Origin: Nocardia abscessus NBRC 100374
GTDB lineage: Bacteria; Actinomycetota; Actinomycetes; Mycobacteriales; Mycobacteriaceae
Length of the DNA stretch: 34,293 nt
Assembly: GCF_000308455.1 (NCBI RefSeq)
Contig: NZ_BAFP01000131.1
Coordinates: 1-34,293, forward strand
Direction of reading: 5' to 3'
The first letter of the stretch is position 1; each line of letters opens with the position of its first letter. Positions 25,340-32,614 of the stretch are shown piece after piece. The notes under the pieces are model-generated. The model saw only the letters and a program-made list of their open reading frames with translations. It did not search any database and was not told the origin of the DNA. Position numbers and translations under genes: made by a program.

Positions 25340-25714
25340 CTTCGGAGCGATCGCGATACCGACGGACGCGTCGGCGCCACGCAACAGCTTGTGCCCGCGA
25401 ATGGCGAGCTTGCCGATGACGCCGTATTTGTCCGCGACCACGTCGCGCACGCGCTGCGTGCCGTCCGCGTCGAGGATGCGCGCACTACCGGGCAGGACCT
25501 CCTCCGAGGCCGGGCGACCGCGCCCGTCGCATACCTGCAGCGTGACCTCCGGATTTCGGCGGATCCGCTTGACCTTCCAGGTCTTCGGATTGGTCCAGAC
25601 GACGATCCGGTCACCGTCGGGAGCCACCCACACAGGCGTGCCGACCGGCGTCCCGTCCTTCTTGAAGGTGGTCAGCAGGACGAACTTGCTCTGGCTCATC
25701 TCGTTCCATGTCAT
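25328..25714 (-). CDS. PPOX-class F420-dependent family protein, second copy
   Basis: This 128-residue split-barrel protein is a paralogue of the one at 22339-22722. They share the opening SKFVLLTTFKKDGTPVGTPVWV, the central VVWTNPKTWKVKRIRRNPEVTLQVCDGRG and the ARILDADGTQRVRDVVADKYG segment. It is a predicted F420- or flavin-binding small oxidoreductase with unknown substrate. A short palindrome TACCG-AAA-CGGTA (25714-25726) touches its start codon and may be a control site. Its stop overlaps that of the XRE gene; upstream are the remains of an epoxide hydrolase. Confidence 0.9.
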   Translation of the reverse strand: MTWNEMSQSKFVLLTTFKKDGTPVGTPVWVAPDGDRIVVWTNPKTWKVKRIRRNPEVTLQVCDGRGRPASEEVLPGSARILDADGTQRVRDVVADKYGVIGKLAIRGHKLLRGADASVGIAIAPKSAP

Positions 25715-25799
25715 ACCGAAACGGTAGGCCCGCGCACCGGCGGGGACATCCGACCGGGGAACGGTTCGCCGTTACGCCTGCGAACGTAGCTCCGCGCGG

Positions 25800-26326
25800 T
25801 GGCGCGTGGGCCCACCGTTCCCGCGCGACCCCGAGAGCCGCGAGTTCGTCCTCGGTCAGTCCGTCGGGGATCGGCAGTTGCTCGCCCACCAGGCCGAGCG
25901 TGCCCTGGTCGCTGTTCACATGCGTCGCGATCACCCGCTCGGGGTGGTTCGCGGCCAAGCGCCCGGTGACGCCCGCGCCGATGTCGCCACCTTGGGCCGC
26001 GAACCTCGCATAGCCGAGCCTGTGCATCAACTCCGCGAACGCCTCGGTCGTACGCGCCAGCTCCCACCCCGCCGAGGCCAGCGGCGTGGAGAACCCGAAC
26101 CCGGGCAACGACGGGATCACCACATGGAACGCGTCGGCCGGATCACCGCCGTGTGAGCGGGGGTCGGTCAGCGGGCCGATCAGATCGAGGAACTCCGCCA
26201 CCGAGCCGGGATAGCCGTGATCAGCAGCGGGATCGCCTCCGGCTCGGGCGAGCGGACATGGAAGAAGTGGATGGTCTGCCCATCGATCTCGGTGGTGAAC
26301 TGGTCGTAGGCGTTCAGGCGCGCCTC
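25800..26326 (-). pseudogene. Epoxide hydrolase remnant (alpha/beta-hydrolase, EHN family)
   Basis: Reading from 26326 leftwards, the DNA encodes an internal piece of an epoxide hydrolase: EARLNAYDQFTTEIDGQTIHFFHVRS in one frame, then YPGSVAEFLDLIGPLTDP and FHVVIPSLPGFGFSTP in another. The frame breaks near 26216, where ATCACGGCTATCC stands in place of the family's I-T-H-G-Y; four bases are missing, which removes the oxyanion-loop His-Gly. The nucleophile motif AAQGGDIGAG survives. The N-terminal domain is absent (a stop precedes the homology) and similarity ends about 25800, before the acidic and His catalytic residues. It is therefore truncated at both ends and frameshifted, and not functional. 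Confidence 0.85.
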
Positions 26327-26366
26327 TCACCGATGCGCGTGTGCGCGGCCCCGGGAAAAGCCGACA

Positions 26367-27158
26367 ATGGATGCCATGACGGCCTGGCACCCCGACGACA
26401 CGGCCGCTGCGGCGACACCCAGCGCGGATCCGGCCGCGGACCGGCACGAATTGCGCGGGCGCACGGATCTGGTCTGGTACGCCGCGTACGGCTCGAACAT
26501 GAGCCTGGACCGGCTGCGCACCTACCTTCGTGGCGGCAGGCCGGAAGGCGGAACGCTCACCTTGCCCGGCTGCCGCGACCCCGCCGACCCGATCCGCTCG
26601 ATCCCGCTCCGGCTGTCCGGCGTGCTGTATTTCGCGACCGAATCGCTGACCTGGACCGGCGGCCGGGCGTTCTATGACCCGGGCTGTCCGGGCGAGATCG
26701 CCGTGCATGCCCATCTGCTCACGACCGCGCAGTTCTCCGACATCGTGGCGCAGGAGATGTACCGCACCCCGGGCACCGAGGTGAACCTGACCGAGGTGAC
26801 CGACAAAGGCGCCACAACGCTCGGTCCGGGACGGTACGAAACCTTGGTCTGCGCGGGCGCCCACCAGGGATACCCCGTGCTCACCTTCACCGCGCCCTGG
26901 CGCTACCGCGACGTGCCCGGCAATCCGCCCGCCGCCGCCTACCTACGGCATCTGGCGGCGGGCCTGCGCGCGGCACACGACTGGTCGCTCCGGGCGACCG
27001 CGGGCTACCTCGCCACCCGCCCCGGCGCCGACCGCCGATGGACCCCCGAGACGGTCCACGCGTTGCTCGGTGCCGGCCAGGCGCGACGGACCTACGGGGA
27101 CACCGCGGCCGCCCCGGCCCACCTGCCGACCGGCGTTTCGTTCTCGGAGTCCCGGTAG
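26367..27158 (+). CDS. Gamma-glutamylcyclotransferase-like protein
   Basis: This 263-residue protein contains YAAYGSNMSLDRLRTYLRGG at about residues 38-57, the typical opening of the gamma-glutamylcyclotransferase (BtrG/AIG2-like) fold. Homologous proteins are often mislabelled as histone deacetylases. The first 30 residues are a disordered Ala/Asp-rich tail, and the C terminus extends well beyond the core. The reaction is a guess: cyclisation of gamma-glutamyl amines. ATG 26367 is preceded by GGAAAAG; ATG 26376 is an alternative. Its last 67 bp overlap the 3' end of the convergent PucR-type gene, an unusually long tail-to-tail overlap. Confidence 0.8.
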   Translation: MDAMTAWHPDDTAAAATPSADPAADRHELRGRTDLVWYAAYGSNMSLDRLRTYLRGGRPEGGTLTLPGCRDPADPIRSIPLRLSGVLYFATESLTWTGGRAFYDPGCPGEIAVHAHLLTTAQFSDIVAQEMYRTPGTEVNLTEVTDKGATTLGPGRYETLVCAGAHQGYPVLTFTAPWRYRDVPGNPPAAAYLRHLAAGLRAAHDWSLRATAGYLATRPGADRRWTPETVHALLGAGQARRTYGDTAAAPAHLPTGVSFSESR

Positions 27159-28363
27159 CTGCGTGCCACCAACGCGGCGCGCAGATACCACACTCCGGAG
27201 GCCTGGGCGGGGTCGAATCCGGTGAGCTGCCCGATGCGCTTGAGCCGGTAGTCCACGGTGTTGGTGTGGATGTGCAGTGATCGCGCGGTGCGCTGGCGGT
27301 TCAGATTGGTGCTGATGTGACGTTTGAGCGTTTCGAGGAGTTCGGGGTGCTCCTCGAGCGGGTCGAGCAGGGTCCGAAGCGTTTCCAGCCCGGGGCCCGG
27401 CCGGGTGAGCTGGTATTCCAGCGCCAGGTCGTCGAAGCGGAACAGCCCGCGGGTCCAGCGCAGCCGCTGCACCATGTCGAGCAACTCGTGCGCGCGGTCG
27501 GCCGCCGTCGGCACCTCGACCGGCGTCGCGGCGATCACCGTCGCGGCGATCGGCACCTGCGCCGCGCGGCCGAGACCCTCGACCAGTTCGTCGAGGGCCT
27601 TGTCCTCCGGCGACGCCGACGGCAGCAAGACGGTGCCGCCGTCGACGCTGAGCAGCGACAGCACCGCCTCACCACAGCGGGTCGCCAGCTCGGATTGCAC
27701 CCGGCGCAACTTTCGCCGTGCCACCACCGCACCGTCGAGTTGCGGATTGTGCTCGTCCGGGTGGGGCGGGATCGCCAGCGCCAGGACGGAATACGAGTCG
27801 GCGATCTGGATGCCACATTCGCGCGCCATGGTGAAGGTGGGATGCCCGCCGAGCAGGGCCGAGGCAAGGGTGTGCGCGGCCGTGTGATGCTCGCCGACCA
27901 CGGCACGCAACTCGGTCACGTACGCCCGCGAGACGGTCGAGGTGATGGTGTCCAGGATCTCCAGCAGGCGGCGGCTGATGTCCTTGAGACTGTCGAAGTC
28001 CGCGGCGGTCGCGTTCGCGACGATCAGGTCGAAGCCGAGCTTGAATCCCTCGTGCACGGCGTGGTGGATGGTGTCGATGGGGATGCCCTCCCGTGCCCAG
28101 CCCGCTGCGGCGTTGCGCAGCAGAAGGGTCTTCTCGGGGATGTCACTGCCGTCGAGCATGCTGACGGCCAGTTCCAGGCACAGGCGGGTGATGTTGGTGA
28201 TGTCGCCGTTGAGCGCCTCGCCGGGTAGCGTCCGGCAGTGCGCGACGGTCTCGATGAAGTGGCCGACCATTTTGCGCGACAGATTCCGCACGTCCCGCAG
28301 TGAAGAACTGGCCGGGCGGCCCGACAGGGTCAGATCCGGACCTGCCGAATCGGTGATGGACAT
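27092..28363 (-). CDS. PucR/CdaR-type transcriptional regulator
   Basis: This 423-residue regulator has an N-terminal helical domain (about 25-160, with ITRLCLELAVSMLDG, GIPIDTIHHAVHEGF and LLEILDTITSTVSRAYV). A central GGDEF-like region follows (about 170-320). The C-terminal PucR helix-turn-helix is at about 345-400 (LLETLKRHISTNLNRQRTARSLHIHTNTVDYRLKRIGQLTG). Such proteins are usually metabolite-responsive activators or repressors. It is divergent (208 bp) from a small gene that encodes a relative of its own N-terminal domain. Two palindromes lie between the two genes. Target genes and ligand are unknown. Confidence 0.9.
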   Translation of the reverse strand: MSITDSAGPDLTLSGRPASSSLRDVRNLSRKMVGHFIETVAHCRTLPGEALNGDITNITRLCLELAVSMLDGSDIPEKTLLLRNAAAGWAREGIPIDTIHHAVHEGFKLGFDLIVANATAADFDSLKDISRRLLEILDTITSTVSRAYVTELRAVVGEHHTAAHTLASALLGGHPTFTMARECGIQIADSYSVLALAIPPHPDEHNPQLDGAVVARRKLRRVQSELATRCGEAVLSLLSVDGGTVLLPSASPEDKALDELVEGLGRAAQVPIAATVIAATPVEVPTAADRAHELLDMVQRLRWTRGLFRFDDLALEYQLTRPGPGLETLRTLLDPLEEHPELLETLKRHISTNLNRQRTARSLHIHTNTVDYRLKRIGQLTGFDPAQASGVWYLRAALVARSYRDSENETPVGRWAGAAAVSP

Positions 28364-28477
28364 GTGACTCCTTCCCTCCCCGATCGCGGAAAGTACTCAA
28401 CGGTAACTTGACCGGATCGACGTGCCGAGGGGCGAGCCCGCGGTTGGGGACACCGCCCGAAGCGGACGGCTTCCGGC

Positions 28478-28491
28478 TGTGAAGGCTCACA
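28478..28491. promoter_or_regulatory. TGTGA-N4-TCACA palindrome
   Basis: Perfect 5-base arms lie 81-94 bp upstream of the small divergent gene. The half-sites look like CRP/FNR-type ones, but the spacer is two bases short for that family. The PucR-type neighbour is another possible binder. Confidence 0.35.
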
Positions 28492-28507
28492 AGTCGTATT
28501 CGCGCGG

Positions 28508-28521
28508 TCGAAAACTTTCGA
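28508..28521. promoter_or_regulatory. TCGAAA-AC-TTTCGA palindrome
   Basis: Perfect 6-base arms around AC, 50-64 bp upstream of the small gene's ATG, in the right place to act on its promoter. It is the best candidate operator in the divergent region. Confidence 0.45.
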
Positions 28522-28571
28522 TCCCCGTCGTAACGTCGGTGGCAGCAGGGTCGCCGGGCGGAGGGAGGGCC

Positions 28572-28949
28572 ATGACTATCGGCCCGCACGAAGATGATCG
28601 CAGCATCGCCGAGATGTCCGCGAGATTCGATCGTGGCACCGATCGCAAGGGCCCCGACGCGCTGATCCGCATGGGGTTGGAGTTGGCGCTCGTCCTGGTC
28701 GACGCGGCGGAGGCCGCGGGAAGTCTGGCACTGGGCCGTTTCGAGCACGCGGCCGCCCGGTGCGCCCAGGCGGGTATCCCGATCGAAGCCGTACACGCCG
28801 TCCTGCGCGACAGTGTCGACGCGGGCCTCGCGGCGCCCGCGACCGATTCGCCGGAACGCCGCGCACCGCGTGACCGGGTCGAGCCCGGCGTCCTCAGCGA
28901 ATTCCTGGAGACGCTGAACTCCGTGGTGGCGCGCAGCTACGCCGGCTGA
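28572..28949 (+). CDS. Stand-alone homologue of the PucR regulator's N-terminal domain
   Basis: This 125-residue protein starts at ATG 28572 behind a strong GGAGGGAGGG. Most of it aligns by eye with residues about 50-155 of the divergent PucR-type regulator: LIRMGLELALVLVDA against ITRLCLELAVSMLDG, HAAARCAQAGIPIEAVHAVL against NAAAGWAREGIPIDTIHHAV, and LSEFLETLNSVVARSY against LLEILDTITSTVSRAY. It ends before the GGDEF-like and helix-turn-helix parts, so it cannot bind DNA by that route. A role as partner, sensor or dominant-negative antagonist of the neighbour is an inference. A decaying paralogue is the alternative, but the intact frame and good ribosome-binding site argue for expression. 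Confidence 0.8.
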   Translation: MTIGPHEDDRSIAEMSARFDRGTDRKGPDALIRMGLELALVLVDAAEAAGSLALGRFEHAAARCAQAGIPIEAVHAVLRDSVDAGLAAPATDSPERRAPRDRVEPGVLSEFLETLNSVVARSYAG

Positions 28950-28963
28950 TCCGGTTCGGCCGC

Positions 28964-29914
28964 TCAGAGCGTTGCGACGAGAGCGGCGCTCTCCAGCGCG
29001 CATCCGTGACCGATGGTGATCCCCGAGCCGCCGTGACCGTAGTTGTGGACGACAGGTATCCCGGGCAGCGCGGTGGTGTCGAGTTCCACCCGGACTTCAC
29101 GGCGACCAGGACGCAGCCCGACCACGGTCTCCAGGACTTCGCTGTCGGCGAGCGCGGGCGCCAGCTCACGGCAGCGCCGCAGAATCGACCGGGTGAGGTC
29201 GGGATTCGGCGTCGTGTCCCACTCGCCGCTGTCCAGGGAGCCGCCCAGAACACAGTCGTTCGCGCGCGGATGGACATAGGCGCGGCCGAGCGGATGTGCC
29301 TCGTCGCGGACCGACACCGACAGTCCCGGATTCGCGACGCGCACGATCTGGCCGCGGATCGGATACACCTCCGGGTCGCCGACGAGTTCGGCGGCCCGCA
29401 GACCGGCGCAGTTGACCACGACGTCCGGTGCGAGGTCGGCGAGATCACCGAGGCGCGCCACGGTGCGCAGCACGCGGCGCGCGCCCGCGGCGTCCACTTG
29501 GGCGCTGAGAAATGGCAAGTAGGTGGGCATCTCCACGAGGGGGACTTCGAAGCGGAACCCGAACCGATAGCCGGGGGGCAGCTCGTTCCGGTCGGCCGAC
29601 CGGAACGAGCGCACCGACCGCGCCCACGGAGGAATCGCGGGCTCGTCGCGATACAGCGCCAGCGAGGCACACATGCGCACGCCCGGCGCACCGGCGGCGG
29701 CCAACCCGGCCAAATACTCGAAAGTCGTCTCACTCCAGGCCCGCACACGATCGGCCGGGCCCGCGGCGGTCGGAAACCAGACCGCCGCGGCCAGGAAGGA
29801 CGTCGTCGCCGTGATCGGCTCGGCGCTGACGACGATCACCTCGTGCCGTCCACGGAGCAGTTCGGCCGCGGTGGACAGACCCGAGATGCCCGAGCCGAGG
29901 ACGACGATCCGCAT
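28964..29914 (-). CDS. D-amino-acid oxidase family FAD enzyme
   Basis: This 316-residue protein has an N-terminal FAD-binding Rossmann motif (VVLGSGISGLSTAAELL, residues 5-21). The C-terminal signature VHNYGHGGSGITIGHG is typical of D-amino-acid and D-aspartate oxidases, as are VVNCAGL and the central PIRGQIVRV. The length is slightly short of the usual 320-350 but no domain is missing. It would oxidise a D-amino acid to the 2-oxo acid with release of ammonia and H2O2; the side-chain preference is not readable. An exact 30-bp palindrome lies inside the gene (29581-29610), encoding part of RSFRSADRNEL. The gene converges on the small PucR-like gene with 14 bp between stops. Confidence 0.93.
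   Translation of the reverse strand: MRIVVLGSGISGLSTAAELLRGRHEVIVVSAEPITATTSFLAAAVWFPTAAGPADRVRAWSETTFEYLAGLAAAGAPGVRMCASLALYRDEPAIPPWARSVRSFRSADRNELPPGYRFGFRFEVPLVEMPTYLPFLSAQVDAAGARRVLRTVARLGDLADLAPDVVVNCAGLRAAELVGDPEVYPIRGQIVRVANPGLSVSVRDEAHPLGRAYVHPRANDCVLGGSLDSGEWDTTPNPDLTRSILRRCRELAPALADSEVLETVVGLRPGRREVRVELDTTALPGIPVVHNYGHGGSGITIGHGCALESAALVATL
29581..29610. repeat. Perfect 30-bp palindrome inside the D-amino-acid oxidase gene
   Basis: The left half GCTCGTTCCGGTCGG is followed directly by its exact reverse complement, with no spacer and no mismatch. The flanking bases do not pair. It is in frame with the gene and adds no stop. Confidence 0.95.
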
Positions 29915-29942
29915 GGGGCGAGCCTATCGAGCCGGTACGCCT

Positions 29943-29967
29943 CGGGCGGTTTCCGCAGCACCGCCCG
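29943..29967 (-). terminator. Hairpin behind the small secreted-protein gene
   Basis: CGGGCGGT (29943-29950) pairs perfectly with ACCGCCCG (29960-29967) around a 9-base loop. It begins 28 bases past the stop at 29996 and lies in the 81-bp gap before the D-amino-acid oxidase gene. Confidence 0.6.
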
Positions 29968-29995
29968 TGGGAGGCGCACACTCGCGGCCGGAACG

Positions 29996-30331
29996 TCAGT
30001 CCGCGTCGTCGAGCGACGTGACGCCGGTGGTCATGGCCACCACCGGCCACTGCGGCCCCACGCAGGTCGCGGCCACGGTGCTGCCCGCGGCGAAACCACC
30101 GCGGCTCTCCCCGCTGCGGGCCAGGTCCACCCGAGGACCGGCCTGCTCGGCCGAGCCGAGCAGCGCGCAGTCCCAGCTCTCCGACGGCGGCTGGCTGCTC
30201 ACCGCGATGGTGCCCTCCTCTTGGGTGTCCGCGGACAACGTCGGGCCCGCGGCGGCGAGTCCCGCACCGGCAGCGGCCACAAGCACGGCGCAGCCCCCGG
30301 TCACGGCGAGACGTAGAGCGATCCGAAACAT
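29996..30331 (-). CDS. Small secreted protein, function unknown
   Basis: This 111-residue protein starts at ATG 30331 behind GAGGAG. It has a classical Sec signal peptide: basic MFRIALR, a hydrophobic core (LAVTGGCAVLVAAAGAG) and a likely Ala-X-Ala type cleavage near residue 28. The mature part of about 80 residues has two cysteines (in SWDCALLG and AATCVGP) that could form one disulfide. It has no recognisable domain and no lipobox; the cysteine in the signal core is too early for one. It is divergent from the carboxylate-amine ligase gene, with 150 bp between starts. I do not recognise the family. Confidence 0.82.
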   Translation of the reverse strand: MFRIALRLAVTGGCAVLVAAAGAGLAAAGPTLSADTQEEGTIAVSSQPPSESWDCALLGSAEQAGPRVDLARSGESRGGFAAGSTVAATCVGPQWPVVAMTTGVTSLDDAD

Positions 30332-30481
30332 GCGACAACTCCTCTTCGTTCGGACCCCCCTTGTCGTTCGCGTTGCCGTCTCCCTACCGTTCAAACCGGC
30401 GCCGGGAACGCGGACGATATCCGCCCGGGACCTGGCCCCCGGCAGCTGACTAGCCGGGCCGCCCCTGGGTATTGCGCCGGC

Positions 30482-31618
30482 ATGGACGATGGCCGCCTGA
30501 CCGTGGGCGTGGAAGAGGAGTTCCTGCTCGTCGACCCAGGTACCGGCGAACCGCTGGCGCGCAATGTCGAGGTGGCGCGCACAGCCGAGGAATTCGGCAT
30601 CGACCTGCAACTCGAACTCACTCGCTGCCAGGTGGAGGCCAACACGGCGGTCCACACCGACATCGCCGCGCTGCACCGGCAGTTGCGCGAATCGCGCCGC
30701 GGCATCGCCATCTGCGCCCAGCGCAACGACGCACGCCTGCTCGCCGTCGGTATCCCGCCGACCGTCCCGCACGACTTCCCGGTCACCGATACCCCGCGCT
30801 ACCAGCGCATCGCCGAGAACTTCGGCATGCTCGCCCACGAGCAGGGGCTGTCGGGGTGCCACGTGCACGTCGGCATCCCCGACACCGAAACCGCGATCCA
30901 GGTCAGCAACCACCTGCGGCCTTGGCTGCCGCAACTGCTCGCCATGACCGCGAATTCGGCGATCTACCGCGGCGCCGAGACCGGATTCGCCAGTTGGCGC
31001 AGCATCCTGTGGCGGCGCTGGCCCAGCGCGGGGCCGCCGCCGTACTTCGAGTCGGCGCGGCACTACGAGGCCATGGTCGCGATGATGCTCAACAGCGGCA
31101 GCATCTTGGACAAGCAGATGGTCTATTGGGACGTCCGGCCCTCGGTCTCGTTCCCGACCGTGGAGGTGCGGGTGAGCGACATCCCGGCGACGGTCGAGGA
31201 AACCGCGCTCTTGGCAGCGCTGGTGCGCGCCATCGTGGTCATGGCGCGCAAGGCGGTGGCGGCCGGGCAGGTCGCGCCGCCGGTGCCCGCCGAAGTGCTG
31301 CGGGCGGCGTACTGGAAGGCGGCGCGTTCGGGACTGTCCGGAGACGGTGTCGACCCCCTCGACGGCAACGTGGCGCCGGTGCGCATCTTGCTGAACCGGC
31401 TGATCGAATATGTCGCGCCCGCGCTCGACGAGGCCGGTGACCGCCGGTTCGTCGATGAGGCGTTCGCTCGCCTGCTCGCGCGCGGGAACGGCGCGTACCG
31501 GCAGGTGACGGCGCTGCGGGTGCGCGACTCGATCGATGATGTCGTCGAGGAAGTGGCGCGCGCGACGCTCGAAGGCTGCGAGGAGCCCGGGCGTGCCACC
31601 GGGGCGCCGCTCAGCTGA
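30482..31618 (+). CDS. YbdK-type carboxylate-amine ligase (glutamate-cysteine ligase family 2)
   Basis: This 378-residue protein belongs to the GCS2 family. The N-terminal GVEEEFLLVDP (residues 9-19) begins the ATP/metal-binding fold. Other family segments are the acidic and Cys-rich LELTRCQVEANTAVH, GCHVHVGIPD and PSVSFPTVEVRVSDIP. E. coli YbdK shows weak gamma-glutamyl-cysteine ligase activity; the natural substrate in actinobacteria is not settled. No clear ribosome-binding site precedes ATG 30482, and GGGTAT at 30467-30472 could be a -10 giving an almost leaderless transcript. Its end overlaps the convergent anti-sigma gene by eight bases. Confidence 0.92.
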   Translation: MDDGRLTVGVEEEFLLVDPGTGEPLARNVEVARTAEEFGIDLQLELTRCQVEANTAVHTDIAALHRQLRESRRGIAICAQRNDARLLAVGIPPTVPHDFPVTDTPRYQRIAENFGMLAHEQGLSGCHVHVGIPDTETAIQVSNHLRPWLPQLLAMTANSAIYRGAETGFASWRSILWRRWPSAGPPPYFESARHYEAMVAMMLNSGSILDKQMVYWDVRPSVSFPTVEVRVSDIPATVEETALLAALVRAIVVMARKAVAAGQVAPPVPAEVLRAAYWKAARSGLSGDGVDPLDGNVAPVRILLNRLIEYVAPALDEAGDRRFVDEAFARLLARGNGAYRQVTALRVRDSIDDVVEEVARATLEGCEEPGRATGAPLS

Positions 31619-31620
31619 GC
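31609..31620. repeat. Palindrome GCTCAGCTGAGC at overlapping convergent gene ends
   Basis: The perfect 12-bp palindrome contains the TGA of the ligase gene (31616-31618) and the TGA of the anti-sigma gene on the other strand (31613-31611). Confidence 0.6.
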
Positions 31621-32348
31621 GCGACGGAGGCTATCTGCGGTGAGGTCGGTCGGGGCGATCCGTTCGCGGGTTCGATCGTAACGGCGACGACGTCAGCCCG
31701 ATCGAGCCCGGTCGCCACCACGCTCGGTGGCACGGTGGTCAGCACACCGGCCGAGCGCGCGGTTCCCGCGGAGGACACCACCCAGAGCTGGTAGGCGTGT
31801 CCGGGCGGCGGCGCGGGCACCGCGTCGAAGATCACCGCGGCGGCCGCGAGCCGGTTCGAGGCGCTCACCCACAGCGTGCCCCCGACCGGCAGTTCGACCA
31901 CCCGGGTCCGGGAATCCGGTTGCCCCAGGATCTGCTCGGCCGTGATCGGCAGGGCATGGGACCCGGAGATCCGCTCGGCCACCACAACCGTGCCCGCCCC
32001 TGCCCCGATGACCACCGCGGCGGCCACCGCCAGCCGGACCAGGCGGCGCCGCCGAACGATCTGCCGGAGATCACGGCCACGGCGTCGCGGCGGCGGACAC
32101 GAGTCGTCGATCGCCCGAAGGATCTTCCACTCCAGCGTGGGCGGTGGATCGACCGCTTCGGCAGCGCTCAGCGCCGCCAGCGTCTCCCGGATCCCGTGCA
32201 CGGCGGCCGCGAACGCCGCCGCGGTTGCGGAATCGGCCCCGGCGAGGCGGTTTTCGATGCGCCTGCGCTCGATCTCGGCCACCGCGTCCATCGCGTAGGG
32301 GTATGCCAGGTCGAGCAGATCCGCGCGGCAGGGCTCGGTGTCGGTCAT
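31611..32348 (-). CDS. RskA-like anti-sigma factor
   Basis: This 245-residue membrane protein has an N-terminal cytosolic helical domain (residues 1-95, with DLLDLAYPYAMDAVAEIERRRIENRL). One membrane helix follows at about 105-125 (LVRLAVAAAVVIGAGAGTVVV). The extracytoplasmic C-terminal RskA domain ends the protein (PPPGHAYQLWVVSSAG, then TTVPPSVVATGLDRADVVAVTIEPANGS). The N-terminal region lacks the Cys/His zinc motif of many anti-sigma factors. RskA holds an ECF sigma factor such as SigK at the membrane. No sigma-factor gene lies next to it: upstream is the divergent TerD gene and downstream the convergent ligase gene. Confidence 0.9.
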   Translation of the reverse strand: MTDTEPCRADLLDLAYPYAMDAVAEIERRRIENRLAGADSATAAAFAAAVHGIRETLAALSAAEAVDPPPTLEWKILRAIDDSCPPPRRRGRDLRQIVRRRRLVRLAVAAAVVIGAGAGTVVVAERISGSHALPITAEQILGQPDSRTRVVELPVGGTLWVSASNRLAAAAVIFDAVPAPPPGHAYQLWVVSSAGTARSAGVLTTVPPSVVATGLDRADVVAVTIEPANGSPRPTSPQIASVALS

Positions 32349-32614
32349 GACCGGTCACCTTCGGCCGGACGGACCGGGAGCCCTGGGTCCACACCACCCA
32401 CCGGTCGCGCGCGCATGCCAACCCGCATGCCTTGACTTCGCGGCGCACCGCCCCGCGGATTGGATTCTCGCCATATTTCGACACTGGACGGGTACGCTGC
32501 TCGTCCGCCGGATCGTCCCCGATCGTCTCGGCCGAAGTACCCACGAGCGCCGTACTCCCCCTGCGGCGGAACCGCCCGATTGCCTGTCCGCTCTCCAGCG
32601 CAGAGGAGAACACC

